Counted from the first letter of the stretch, positions 48,389-56,967 are shown. The stretch: DNA of 64,000 bases from Planctomycetales bacterium (GCA_027449865.1 DAIDKV010000231.1:1-64000); one strand, 5' to 3'. Notes: generated from the sequence alone by a model not told the origin. Program-made: numbers and translations.

Positions 48389-48429
48389 TTTATTAATAAT
48401 AGACAATGATGTAATCCAAATCGAGCGTT

Positions 48430-49848
48430 TCAGACAATCCGATGGGATGGCCGATCGCCCTCGCCGTGCGGGTTACGTCCCGGCTCGGGAGCGGACCTGG
48501 TTTCCTGGGGCGCCGGCCGGTAGAAGAAGAACATCGCGGCCAGGCCGACGGCCATGAGCGTGCCGAAGGCCCAGCCCGCGTAACCGACGAGCCTTGTCCG
48601 GGAAAGCTCGGAGATCAGGTCGCGAACCGCCTTGTCGCCTTCCTTGTAGTTGAGGATCGGCCCGGCGGCGTCGAGGATGCGCTGGCGGCTGTCGACCCGG
48701 TCTTCCAGGTCGACCACCTGCTGGCGGAGCTTTTCGATCTCGTCGCCCGCGGTTTTGAGCTTTGCGAGTTTCTTCTCATCGGCGTCGTACTTGCGGTTTA
48801 GCTCGTCGAGTCGGACGCCGAGTTCCTCGTTGATCGACCGCTGAGCGGCGAGAAGCTGGCGGTTGTCGTCCCGCTCCTTGAGGGTCGCGGCGTATTGCGC
48901 CAGGAACTCCTGAGGCTTTTCCGTTTCGACCTTGCGGAGAATCATCTCGTTGGCGAGTCGCTGGCCATCGCCCACCTGCTCAACGGCGCGGGCGAGTTCC
49001 CTGATGGCATCTCCCTGGTCCTGCATTCGCGTCTGGATCTGATAGAGCCAGAGAACCAGGGCCACGCCGAGGATGCCGAGGAATGTCCCGATCATCCCGG
49101 AGAGGGTGGCGATCTGCATCCGCTCGACGGGTGACGCCGTGTGAGCCTGCGCGGGTCGGGTGAGCATGTTGATCAGCTCCGCCTCGAGGCGGGGGGAGAG
49201 GGTTGCACCGCCGCCCCCCTCGGGATTGGGGAGTTTCTCCAGGTCGTTCGCCAGCCTCGCCAGCGCCACGCGGTCGCCCCGATCGGACGACAGGTAGTAT
49301 CCGCCTACCTGGGCCAGCCCGCCGTCGCGCCACTGGAAGAAGCCACGGGTCTGGTTGATCGGGTCCACCACGTAGGCAACCTGGAGCGGTTGCGAAAAAA
49401 AATTTCGATGAATAAAAAGATCGTGGTGCGACAGAAATATACCAAAACTCGGATGAGTATGGTACCATCCAACGATATCACGATCGGGATGGAGCCGGTC
49501 TCGCTCTCGGGTGATTTCCTCCCACGAGTCGTGGGTATAGGTGAAGCTCGCCTGGGTGTTGGCGTAGTGCCGGGCCTCGAGGGCCTCGGTCACCCAGACA
49601 AAGGGCTGACCGGTCGCCGGGTCGACGCACTCCTTTCCCAGCAGGATTCCGCCGAGTTCGACCGAGGTATCGCTCAGGGCGTGGCGCTCGATCGCGTCGG
49701 CGGTGCGGCGGTCGATGAAGATGGGGAGGTCGATCGGCTCGGGGACCTCGTACGCCAGGCAGGCGTACCGGCGGTCGCGATCGGGCCGGGTGAGCCGCTC
49801 GGGCTCACGGACCTTCATCTCGCCGAAGACGATCTCGTCGCCGCTCAA
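48430..49848 (-). CDS. JAB/JAMM deubiquitinase-like peptidase with two membrane helices and a coiled coil
   Basis: About 472 residues from the TTG at 49848 (GAGGGGGG about ten bases upstream); the ATG at 49818 would give 462. The JAB (MPN) domain spans about 45-185. Its JAMM zinc motif is complete: Glu64 (VELGG), His130 and His132 (WYHTHP), Ser140 and Asp143 (IFLSHHD). A hydrophobic helix follows (about 248-270, MIGTFLGILGVALVLWLY), then a Lys/Glu/Leu coiled coil (about 300-395) and a second helix (about 420-443). The protease is therefore likely anchored in the inner membrane. Its start lies just past the stop of the E1 gene. It is predicted to release the ubiquitin-like protein or mature it. 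An AT-rich patch lies over the JAMM motif. Confidence 0.92.
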   Translation of the reverse strand: MSGDEIVFGEMKVREPERLTRPDRDRRYACLAYEVPEPIDLPIFIDRRTADAIERHALSDTSVELGGILLGKECVDPATGQPFVWVTEALEARHYANTQASFTYTHDSWEEITRERDRLHPDRDIVGWYHTHPSFGIFLSHHDLFIHRNFFSQPLQVAYVVDPINQTRGFFQWRDGGLAQVGGYYLSSDRGDRVALARLANDLEKLPNPEGGGGATLSPRLEAELINMLTRPAQAHTASPVERMQIATLSGMIGTFLGILGVALVLWLYQIQTRMQDQGDAIRELARAVEQVGDGQRLANEMILRKVETEKPQEFLAQYAATLKERDDNRQLLAAQRSINEELGVRLDELNRKYDADEKKLAKLKTAGDEIEKLRQQVVDLEDRVDSRQRILDAAGPILNYKEGDKAVRDLISELSRTRLVGYAGWAFGTLMAVGLAAMFFFYRPAPQETRSAPEPGRNPHGEGDRPSHRIV

Positions 49849-49852
49849 GAGC

Positions 49853-51064
49853 TTAGTCCCCCCTCGCCTCGCGGTCGCCGTCCAGCAGGAAGAAGCCCGA
49901 TCCCGATGGTCCCTCGACCCGAACGATATCGTAAGGCGGGATCCCGATGCTTCCCAGCGGCTGGTCGACCAGGTCCGAGGATTCCCCGATCGCGCTTGCG
50001 AATTCCGGTCGCGCCGGCTCGCGGCAATCGGGGCAGATTGCCTCGCCAACCCGGACCTTCACCCTCGGCCGAAGGATCGGATCGCGACGACCGCATCTCG
50101 GGCATTCGATCGCGACGACCAGCTCGCGGTCGAGAACAAGCTCCATCGGCCCCTCGACCATTCCCCGCACAGCTTCAAACAGTTCCGCGACCGTCGATCT
50201 GTTGGTCAATGAAAGGCCCGTGGGGTCCGGGTAGGTCTCGTGACTCAGGCAATCGTCGCGGCGGGGGAGACGGGTGGCGTAGAACTGGTTGGCCACGCCA
50301 TTGAAGACGAGGGCACTGCCGGCCGCGACGGGGAGGTCGTGAAGCAGTTTGAGGGCTTCCTGAACCTGGAGCGCGGCCATCATCGAGGCGATCGTCGGCG
50401 CGGTGGGAACCTTCCCCGCGACGATCTGGTCACGGGTCAGTAGCGGACAGCTATACCGGAGGTTGAGCAGTTGGTAGTCGCGCTCGGTCATCGTGCATTC
50501 GTAGCAGGCCGAGTCGGGAGGGACGAAGACCTTGACCACGCCCTGGATCTCCTGGATGCCCGCGTCGATCCAGGGCGTCCCGACCTTCCAGCATTGTCGG
50601 TTGACCCAGAGCCGGGCCTCTCGGTTGTCGAGACAGCCGATCACGAGATCCACATCGGCGAAGGCGCCCAGACCGAGGTCGGTGATGACGTCGCCCACTC
50701 GGGCGATCACCCGGATTTCCGGGTTCAGTTCCCGGGCCCGGAGCGCGGCGACCTCCGCCTTGGGTCGCCCTCCGTCCTCGCCGCGGAAAAGAACCGACCG
50801 CGAGAGGTTCGACGGCTCGACCCGGTCGAAATCGATGACCTCGATCGTCCCCAGGCCGACCAGTGCCAGGTTTTTCAACACCTCGTTCCCCAGTGCCCCT
50901 GCGCCGACGACCAGCACTCGGGCCGAGGCGAGCCGCTCCTGTCGCCACCAGGAGATCAGCCGGAGCCGGCCGTATCGGTCGTCGTCGTCGATGATCAGGC
51001 GGTCGGCATCGCTGCCATCCGGAGAGACGGGCTCGGGCCTCATCGATCTGCTTTCCGTTCCCAT
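49853..51064 (-). CDS. E1-like ThiF/MoeB-family adenylyltransferase of the ubiquitin-like operon
   Basis: 403 residues. The ATP site G54-AGAL-G59 (VVGAGALGNEVLKNLALVGLG) is followed by IDFDRVEPSNLSR, the standard E1 nucleotide-binding block, and by GCLDNREARLWVN and WIDAGIQEIQG. A CxxC pair is at 187-190 (SACYECTM) and Cys206 (RYSCPLL) is a candidate thioester Cys; PTAPTIASMMAALQVQEALK follows. The C-terminal part has a separate zinc-ribbon pattern: Cys321, Cys324, Cys344 and Cys347 (CPRC, CPDC). It is predicted to adenylate the C-terminus of the 99-aa protein and pass it to the E2. The stop lies five bases from the JAB gene's TTG start, and the E2 gene ends 44 bases upstream. Confidence 0.93.
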   Translation of the reverse strand: MGTESRSMRPEPVSPDGSDADRLIIDDDDRYGRLRLISWWRQERLASARVLVVGAGALGNEVLKNLALVGLGTIEVIDFDRVEPSNLSRSVLFRGEDGGRPKAEVAALRARELNPEIRVIARVGDVITDLGLGAFADVDLVIGCLDNREARLWVNRQCWKVGTPWIDAGIQEIQGVVKVFVPPDSACYECTMTERDYQLLNLRYSCPLLTRDQIVAGKVPTAPTIASMMAALQVQEALKLLHDLPVAAGSALVFNGVANQFYATRLPRRDDCLSHETYPDPTGLSLTNRSTVAELFEAVRGMVEGPMELVLDRELVVAIECPRCGRRDPILRPRVKVRVGEAICPDCREPARPEFASAIGESSDLVDQPLGSIGIPPYDIVRVEGPSGSGFFLLDGDREARGD

Positions 51065-51108
51065 CGGCGCGGGGATTCCTCGGGGACGCGGCCGGCTTGT
51101 GGACGACC

Positions 51109-51936
51109 CTACTCGATGAAGACGATCTCGTCTTCGGCGCGAGAGGTCGGCCGCACTGTGCCGATCGCCCGATGCCTCTCCTCTTCACGAGCGACCGAGG
51201 CGGGCTCGTGCGATTCCGGCTCGATGATGAAGAGAGGCTCATCCACCGGCGCGAGAGGCCGTTCCGCCGCCGATTGCGCGGCCACCAGCTCCTGTAGCTC
51301 AGGATGAGACGGGAGGCGTCGCTCGCCCTCTTCGCCACGAGAGCCGAAGACTCTTCCATAACGCTCGGCGAACCGGCGGACGCGGCCCGGACCCTTCGCC
51401 GATTCCTTTGACGCCGCTGAAGCCGGAGGCGTGGCGACTGGGACCCTCCCAAGGGCCGCCCGAAGATCGCGGAGCGAGCGATCGTCGGTCGGGAACCGAA
51501 AGGTCTGCTGCTGCGCCACCCAGAGCGCGGCGTCGCGGTTGTACGGGCTTCGAATGTCGTAGTTGTGATAGCGGAGCATGTCCCAGAGCATCGTGCAGAG
51601 CTCATCAAGCTGGACGCTGGGAACCCAGTGCGTCCCGTACCCGCCGAGGCAGACCATTCCGATCTCGGAGATATTCGGATGATAGATGGGCGTCAGCCAT
51701 CGGATCTCGGGGATCCCCCGCGGATACGACGAGCCGAGCTTGATCTCGACATGGTGCTTCTCCAGGATTCGGACCTTGCCGTGATCGCGCCAGAGTCCTC
51801 GACCGAGGAACTGGATACGATAGTGGGCGGGCGGGAGGCCCTGGCTGGTGAAGCGGAAGACCGAGCTCTCGGACCGAAGCCGTTCGAGGGCCGCCAGGTC
51901 GTTGTGAAGCCGACGCTCTCTTGGGGACTGGTACAT
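51109..51936 (-). CDS. E2-like ubiquitin-conjugating enzyme fold protein with a long C-terminal tail
   Basis: 275 residues from the ATG at 51936 (AGGCAGGG eight bases upstream); an in-frame GTG at 51990 is possible. The N-terminal helix SPRERRLHNDLAAL fits an E2 start. The active-site block is HPNISEIGMVCLGG with Cys96 as the likely thioester residue. It is preceded by YPRGIPEIRWLTP and followed by the HWVPSVQLDELCTMLWDMLRYHNYD helix. After the UBC core (about 150) there is a tail of about 120 residues, basic then acidic and ending DEIVFIE. That ending resembles the N-terminus of the JAB protein. The gene sits between the Ubl and the E1 in a single minus-strand unit. Confidence 0.92.
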   Translation of the reverse strand: MYQSPRERRLHNDLAALERLRSESSVFRFTSQGLPPAHYRIQFLGRGLWRDHGKVRILEKHHVEIKLGSSYPRGIPEIRWLTPIYHPNISEIGMVCLGGYGTHWVPSVQLDELCTMLWDMLRYHNYDIRSPYNRDAALWVAQQQTFRFPTDDRSLRDLRAALGRVPVATPPASAASKESAKGPGRVRRFAERYGRVFGSRGEEGERRLPSHPELQELVAAQSAAERPLAPVDEPLFIIEPESHEPASVAREEERHRAIGTVRPTSRAEDEIVFIE

Positions 51937-52008
51937 GGATCGTTGGCCCTGCCTGGGGACCATCTGCCCGGATGGGACGAGACGCCGCACCGGCTCGATC
52001 GCCGCGAA

Positions 52009-52308
52009 TCAGCGACGACCGGCGACGACCTCGGGATAAACGATCAGATGATCGCCATTCTGGACCCCTCCCTCGACCAGTGTCCAGTTCTCCAGTAGGC
52101 GACGGCCGCCTTCCTTGTGGTCGAGGGCGTAGCTCATCGGCTGCCCGTCCGGACTGGTCGCCGGCAGGCTCATCTTGGTGATGATATTCGGGATGATCCG
52201 GCTCACGGGGACGGTGAACGCGATGACCGCCTTCACCGACTTCGCGCCGGTCTGGTCCAGGAAGGTCACCTGGACACCGCTGGGATCGGCATTGCCGCCG
52301 TATGACAT
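52009..52308 (-). CDS. Ubiquitin-like beta-grasp protein (YukD/EsaB-type), likely conjugated modifier
   Basis: 99 residues with AGGAGG ten bases upstream of the ATG at 52308. The pattern MSYGGNADPSGVQVTFLD, then ...SRIIPNIITKM, then YALDHKEGGRRLLENWTLVEGGVQNGDHLIVYP fits the ubiquitin/YukD beta-grasp core. The C-terminus is VVAGRR (Gly97-Arg-Arg), rather than a free GlyGly. If the JAB enzyme trims two Arg, Gly97 would become the reactive end; this is inference. It is first in a unit with an E2, an E1 and the JAB peptidase. YukD-like proteins are otherwise linked to ESX secretion, but no secretion ATPase is present. Confidence 0.85.
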   Translation of the reverse strand: MSYGGNADPSGVQVTFLDQTGAKSVKAVIAFTVPVSRIIPNIITKMSLPATSPDGQPMSYALDHKEGGRRLLENWTLVEGGVQNGDHLIVYPEVVAGRR

Positions 52309-52318
52309 GATCAGGATA

Positions 52319-52324
52319 CCTCCT
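52319..52324 (-). promoter_or_regulatory. Strong ribosome binding site of the ubiquitin-like gene
   Basis: AGGAGG on the minus strand, about ten bases before the ATG at 52308. It fixes the start of the 99-residue protein. Confidence 0.5.
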
Positions 52325-52344
52325 CAGTACCCCATTCGGAGAGC

Positions 52345-52363
52345 CTCCCCAATTATTGGAGAG
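52345..52363. promoter_or_regulatory. Inverted repeat upstream of the ubiquitin-like operon, candidate operator
   Basis: CTCCCCAAT-T-ATTGGAGAG: arms of nine bases with one mismatch around a single base, AT-rich at the core. It lies 37 bases upstream of the Ubl start codon, in a 275-base gap with no other gene. No promoter hexamers were confidently assigned. Confidence 0.35.
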
Positions 52364-52583
52364 AGTCCCGCGCTTTTCGGACCTGCGCCCGTCGAGGGGC
52401 GTCGTGCCCCCGACGTTCGTCCTTATCAGGATAACGCCCGCGACGGGGCCTGGAACAGTCTTTTCGGACGATTCCGGCGCAGGCTGGTCTGAGGAGGTCA
52501 ATCCCCGGATCGCCGCACCCGAAAACGACGACGCCCGGCAGGGGCCGGGCGTCCACGGGCACGACGATGGTCGACGGGTGCCG

Positions 52584-52763
52584 TCAGGTGACGGTCCGGA
52601 AGACCGTGACGCCGAGGATCCCGATCACCGCAAAGACGACCAGGAAGACGAAGAACAGCACCTTGGCGATGTCAGCGGAGCCCTGCGCGATCCCGCCGAA
52701 TCCGAAGAGCGCCGCGATCGCCGCGATCACGAGGAAGAAAACCGCCCACTTGAGCAGACCCAT
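52584..52763 (-). CDS. DUF1328 (YtjA-type) small membrane protein
   Basis: 59 residues, too short for many gene callers. The start ATG at 52763 has GGAGGAGG seven bases upstream. Sequence: [19 protein letters not shown], then [19 protein letters not shown], then [13 protein letters not shown]. Two hydrophobic helices flank the [14 protein letters not shown] centre of the DUF1328 family (E. coli YtjA is a member). The family is tiny, widespread and often stress-induced, and its function is unknown. It lies 275 bases before the ubiquitin-like gene on the same strand, but that gap makes co-transcription uncertain. Confidence 0.9.
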   Translation of the reverse strand: MGLLKWAVFFLVIAAIAALFGFGGIAQGSADIAKVLFFVFLVVFAVIGILGVTVFRTVT

Positions 52764-52769
52764 ATTGGA

Positions 52770-52775
52770 CCTCCT
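52770..52775 (-). promoter_or_regulatory. Ribosome binding site of the DUF1328 gene
   Basis: AGGAGG seven bases before the ATG at 52763. It supports this short gene as real. Confidence 0.5.
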
Positions 52776-52919
52776 CCCCGACCCAGAAGCCAGGGGTTCA
52801 CTCGTTGGTTTGACAACTCCGGCCGGCTACCTCACGACGCATAACGGATCGGCCAGACCACATGAGTTGCTTCCTGTGCAAACCGGATGCCAACGAGGTG
52901 GAGACGGAAATCGATCGGC

Positions 52920-54515
52920 CTAATCGATCGGCGTGATGTAGCCTTCAGCGAGTAGTCGGAACCGGGCGATCTGATCGTCACGCCAGGCCGGGTCGTGACC
53001 GAGGGCGGTCGCCAGGAGTGCAGCCACCTCGGGCGCGGCCTCAATGCTGGCGCGAGCGTCGAGGAAGAGCGCCCGAGTTCGGCGTGCCAGGACATCCTCG
53101 ACAGTCCGGGCCGCCTCGTGCCGGGCCGACCAGACCACCTCGGCCGCGATGTAGGGAAGTTCATAGTGGAGCGGGCGATTCCAGGCCGGGTCTTCCGCCG
53201 CGATCGCCCGAATCGCGTCCGCGTCGGAACCGTAGACCGAAAGCGATCCGCCAGCCCCTTCTCTCCAGCCGTGGAGCTTCAGGGATTCGGTCCGAGAAAG
53301 ACGCGCTGGCAGGCCGCCGACCGCGACGGTTCGGTCGATCGCGTCGGCGGCCATTCGTCGGTAGGTCGTCCATTTCCCCCCTGTCACCGTGATCAACCCC
53401 GTCCTCGACGTGAACACCGCGTGCTCGCGCGAAAGCTTCGCGGTCGGCGAGCCCATGTCTCCCTCCCGGACATCGTGGCCCCGAAGCAACGGCCGGAGCC
53501 CAGCGAACATGCTGCGAACGTCGCCGATCGATGGCCGTCGCGTCAGATACCGCCCGACGTGATCCAGCAGATACGCAACCTCCTCGTGATGGGGCCTCGG
53601 CTCGACGACCGCCTCGGGGACAACCGTATCGGTCGTCCCGACGAGCAACCGATCGTGCCAGGGGATCGCGAAGAGGACACGACCATCATCCGTGTGCGGG
53701 ACCAGCAGCGCACTGGCGCCGGGGAGGAACGACGGACTCAGGACGATGTGCGTCCCCTGGCTGGGGGTCAGAAGGGGTGATCCGGCCGAGCCGGGCTCGT
53801 CGAGGCGTCGGATCGCGTCGACGTGGACGCCCGTGGCATTCACGAACGCCTTCGCCTCGATGGCCAGTTCCTCGCCGGTCTCGTCGTCCCGGGCGAGCAA
53901 GGAGGCGATCCGCCCGCCTCGATGTCCGAACCCGACGACCGGCGCGTGGTTCAGCGCCGTCCCGCCGAAGTCGACAAAGGTTCGGGCCAGTGTGATGGCG
54001 AGCCTCGAATCGTCGAACTGGCCGTCGGTGTAGACGATACCACCCCGAAGGCCGTGGGGCTCGAGCGTTGGAATCCGTCGGAGGACCTCGCCTGGCCCGA
54101 TCCACTGCGAGCCCGCGAGCCCGGATCGCCCGGCGAGGAGGTCGTAGGCCTTCAGGCCGATCCCGTAGAACGGGAGGTCAAGCCATCGATACGCGGGGAC
54201 CACGAAATCGCGCCCGTGAACCAGGTGCGGTGCGTTACGAAAGAGGACGCCGCGCTCGTGGAGCGCCTCGCGAACGAGCGGGAGATCTCCCTGCGCCAGG
54301 TAGCGAACCCCTCCGTGGATGAGCTTGGTGCTCCGGCTAGATGTTCCCTGCGCAAAGTCGCGGGCTTCTAAAAGGACGGTCCGAAACCCGCGTGAGGCGG
54401 CATCCACGGCCGCACCGAGTCCGGTGGCTCCGCCGCCAATGATGGCGACATCCCACGGCACTCCGTGGCGAATCCGCCCCAGATTTTCGCCTCGATCCAT
54501 CGTGCTCATGTTCAA
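52920..54515 (-). CDS. glpD: Glycerol-3-phosphate dehydrogenase GlpD (FAD-dependent)
   Basis: 531 residues, a typical length. [51 protein letters not shown] is the FAD-binding start with the GGGATG fingerprint and the [11 protein letters not shown] signature of the GlpD family. Further on are an [12 protein letters not shown] strand and [17 protein letters not shown], characteristic of the C-terminal part of the oxidase fold. It oxidises glycerol-3-phosphate to dihydroxyacetone phosphate and delivers electrons to quinone at the inner membrane. ATGs at 54515, 54509 and 54500 are possible starts. It is divergent from tdh and no glpF or glpK is adjacent. Confidence 0.95.
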   Translation of the reverse strand: MNMSTMDRGENLGRIRHGVPWDVAIIGGGATGLGAAVDAASRGFRTVLLEARDFAQGTSSRSTKLIHGGVRYLAQGDLPLVREALHERGVLFRNAPHLVHGRDFVVPAYRWLDLPFYGIGLKAYDLLAGRSGLAGSQWIGPGEVLRRIPTLEPHGLRGGIVYTDGQFDDSRLAITLARTFVDFGGTALNHAPVVGFGHRGGRIASLLARDDETGEELAIEAKAFVNATGVHVDAIRRLDEPGSAGSPLLTPSQGTHIVLSPSFLPGASALLVPHTDDGRVLFAIPWHDRLLVGTTDTVVPEAVVEPRPHHEEVAYLLDHVGRYLTRRPSIGDVRSMFAGLRPLLRGHDVREGDMGSPTAKLSREHAVFTSRTGLITVTGGKWTTYRRMAADAIDRTVAVGGLPARLSRTESLKLHGWREGAGGSLSVYGSDADAIRAIAAEDPAWNRPLHYELPYIAAEVVWSARHEAARTVEDVLARRTRALFLDARASIEAAPEVAALLATALGHDPAWRDDQIARFRLLAEGYITPID

Positions 54516-54663
54516 ATTCTACGCCACTGGACAATCGCCACCGACCACACGCCCGCGGATTTGGGCGCCCACGTTTGCTTTCCTCGCTAGAATGATTCCC
54601 GAGTGTATGAGAAGAATACGCCCTGGGCGTCCCCCGTTGAGGTTTCAGGAGGTTATTTCCACG

Positions 54664-55704
54664 ATGGAGACGATGCTGGCCCTGGTCAAGAAGGAGGCCA
54701 AGCCGGGCCTTTGGCTGGATGAAGTTCCGGTTCCCCGGATCGGGATCAACGACGTCCTGATCAAGATTCTCCGAACCGGGATCTGCGGGACAGACGTCCA
54801 CATCGAGACGTGGGACGCCTGGGCTCAAAAGACAATCCCGGTTCCCATGGTCGTCGGCCACGAGTTCGTCGGCGAGATTGTCGAGGTCGGCTCGAATGTC
54901 ACGGACTTCCACGTCGGCGAGATCGTCAGCGGCGAGGGGCACGTCGTCTGCGGCCGGTGCCGGAACTGCCTGGCCGGGCGCCGACACCTCTGCAAGGACA
55001 CCAGGGGAATTGGCGTCAACCGCCCGGGGGCCTTCGCAGAATACCTCGCCCTGCCGATGACCAATGTCTGGGTTCACGATCCGAGCATCCCCCGCGACGT
55101 CCAGGCCATATTCGACCCGTTCGGCAACGCCGTCCATACGGCCCTCCAGTTCGACGCGCTCGGCGAGGACGTTCTCATCACCGGCGCGGGACCGATCGGG
55201 CTGATGGCTGTCAAGGTCGCCCGCCACGCCGGTGCTCGCCACGTCATCATCACCGACGTCAATCCCTACCGACTCGACCTCGCCCGCCAGATGGGCGCCA
55301 CTCTCGCCGTTGACGTCCGCGAGCGCACCATTGCCGACGTCCAGAAGGATCTCGGGATGCGGGAAGGCTTTGACATCGGACTGGAGATGTCGGGCAACCC
55401 GGACGCCTTCCGTGAGATGGTCGCCAACATGTGCCACGGCGGCAAGATCGCGATGCTTGGCATCCCGACCCGAGAGATGGCGATCGACTGGAATGCCGTG
55501 GTCTTCAACATGATCACCATCAAGGGGATCTACGGTCGAGAGATGTACGAGACCTGGTACAAGATGACCGTGATGCTCCAGTCGGGCCTGGACATCTCCC
55601 CGGTGATTACCCACCGCTATCACTTCCGCGACTTCCAGAAGGGCTTCGACGCGATGAAGTCGGGCGAGTCTGGCAAGGTCATCCTGACCTGGAACGAGGG
55701 CTGA
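54664..55704 (+). CDS. tdh: L-threonine 3-dehydrogenase Tdh
   Basis: 346 residues from the ATG at 54664 (AGGAGG eleven bases upstream); the ATG at 54673 is a close alternative. A zinc-dependent medium-chain dehydrogenase. [17 protein letters not shown] and [12 protein letters not shown] supply the catalytic zinc site, and [15 protein letters not shown] the structural zinc. The cofactor motif [18 protein letters not shown] and the closing segment (GKVILTW) are typical for Tdh. It oxidises threonine to 2-amino-3-oxobutyrate, which Kbl cleaves. kbl starts 16 bases after the stop, so the pair is an operon. Confidence 0.96.
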   Translation: METMLALVKKEAKPGLWLDEVPVPRIGINDVLIKILRTGICGTDVHIETWDAWAQKTIPVPMVVGHEFVGEIVEVGSNVTDFHVGEIVSGEGHVVCGRCRNCLAGRRHLCKDTRGIGVNRPGAFAEYLALPMTNVWVHDPSIPRDVQAIFDPFGNAVHTALQFDALGEDVLITGAGPIGLMAVKVARHAGARHVIITDVNPYRLDLARQMGATLAVDVRERTIADVQKDLGMREGFDIGLEMSGNPDAFREMVANMCHGGKIAMLGIPTREMAIDWNAVVFNMITIKGIYGREMYETWYKMTVMLQSGLDISPVITHRYHFRDFQKGFDAMKSGESGKVILTWNEG

Positions 55705-55720
55705 CGAGAAGGAACCCAAC

Positions 55721-56905
55721 ATGTACGGAGCGATTCAGCAGCATCTGGCCAGCCAGCTCGACGACATTCGAAAGGCCGGCACGTTCAAGGGCGAGCGTGT
55801 CCTGAGCACGCCCCAGCGCGCGCATGTCGGTGTCCGGGGACGGCCCGACGTCCTGAACATGTGCGCGAACAATTACCTCGGTCTTGCCGACCATCCCGAA
55901 GTGATCCGCGCCGCGCACGAGGCGCTCGACCACTGGGGCAACGGAATGGCCTCGGTCCGCTTCATCTGCGGGACCCAGGAGCCGCACAAGGCTCTGGAGA
56001 AGGCTATCACGGAGTTCCTCGGCACCGAGGACACCATCCTCTACTCGTCGTGCTGGGACGCCAACGGCGGGCTCTTCGAGACGATCCTCGGCGCCGAGGA
56101 CGCGGTGATCTCCGACGAGCTGAATCACGCCTCGATCATCGACGGCATCCGGCTCTGCAAGGCGAAGCGGCTTCGCTACAGGAACAACGACATGGCCGAC
56201 CTGGAAGCGAAGCTCCAGGAAGCACGCGACGCCCGCTTCCGCCTGATCGCCACGGACGGCGTCTTCTCGATGGACGGGATCATCGCCGATCTGAAGTCGA
56301 TCTGCGACCTGGCCGATCGGTACGATGCCATGGTGATGGTCGACGACTCGCATGCCGTCGGCTTCCTGGGGAAACATGGCCGGGGGACACACGAGCACCG
56401 AGACGTGATCGGTCGGATCGACATTCTAACCGGGACGCTCGGCAAGGCTCTTGGCGGATCCAGCGGCGGATACACGAGCGCCCGATCGGAGATCGTGGCG
56501 ATCTTCCGACAGCGGTCTCGACCCTACCTGTTCTCAAACTCGGTCGCGCCGGCGATCCTGGGTGCCTCGCTGAAGGCAATCGAGATTTGCCGACGCTCGA
56601 CCGAGCTGCGCGACCGGCTCGAGGAGAACACCAGATTCTTCCGCCGGGCCATGACGGATCGGAATTTCCAGATCATTCCGGGCGAGCATCCGATCGTTCC
56701 GATCATGATCGGGGACGCGGCGATGGCGGGACGGATGGCTGACCGGCTGCTGGAGAAGGGCGTCTACGCCATCGGATTCTCGCATCCGGTGGTACCGAAC
56801 GGGAAGGCGCGCGTTCGCGTACAGATCTCGGCGGCCCACACCCGAGAGGACCTGGATCTCGCCATCGACGCCTTCACGGCCGTCCGTGACGAGCTGGGTT
56901 TGTGA
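55721..56905 (+). CDS. kbl: Glycine C-acetyltransferase Kbl (2-amino-3-ketobutyrate CoA ligase)
   Basis: 394 residues, a type I PLP-dependent alpha-oxoamine synthase. [15 protein letters not shown] and [13 protein letters not shown] in the N-terminal part, [12 protein letters not shown]-type strand ([18 protein letters not shown]) for the PLP-contacting Asp-Ser-His, and [15 protein letters not shown] with the Schiff-base Lys. With Tdh immediately upstream it completes the conversion of threonine to glycine and acetyl-CoA. The ribosome site GAAGGAA precedes the ATG. A nested hairpin (56913-56966) follows the stop. Confidence 0.97.
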   Translation: MYGAIQQHLASQLDDIRKAGTFKGERVLSTPQRAHVGVRGRPDVLNMCANNYLGLADHPEVIRAAHEALDHWGNGMASVRFICGTQEPHKALEKAITEFLGTEDTILYSSCWDANGGLFETILGAEDAVISDELNHASIIDGIRLCKAKRLRYRNNDMADLEAKLQEARDARFRLIATDGVFSMDGIIADLKSICDLADRYDAMVMVDDSHAVGFLGKHGRGTHEHRDVIGRIDILTGTLGKALGGSSGGYTSARSEIVAIFRQRSRPYLFSNSVAPAILGASLKAIEICRRSTELRDRLEENTRFFRRAMTDRNFQIIPGEHPIVPIMIGDAAMAGRMADRLLEKGVYAIGFSHPVVPNGKARVRVQISAAHTREDLDLAIDAFTAVRDELGL

Positions 56906-56912
56906 AACCGGT

Positions 56913-56966
56913 CGGAGATCGAGGCCGGGCCCTCGCCGAGGCGAGGAGTCCCGGCCCGCATCTCCG
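56913..56966. terminator. Nested hairpin between convergent kbl and the dockerin gene
   Basis: Three nested pairs: CGGAGAT/ATCTCCG on the outside, GGCCGGG/CCCGGCC in the middle, CCTCGCC/GGCGAGG at the tip. The structure fills the whole gap between the two convergent stop codons. This position and symmetry fit a bidirectional terminator, though there is no strong T-run on either side. Confidence 0.6.
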
Positions 56967-56967
56967 A

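Noticed and set aside
49395-49402. Eight-T coding run as a programmed frameshift site
   Set aside because: The JAB frame continues intact to a full C-terminal domain, and neither alternative frame gives a sensible product.
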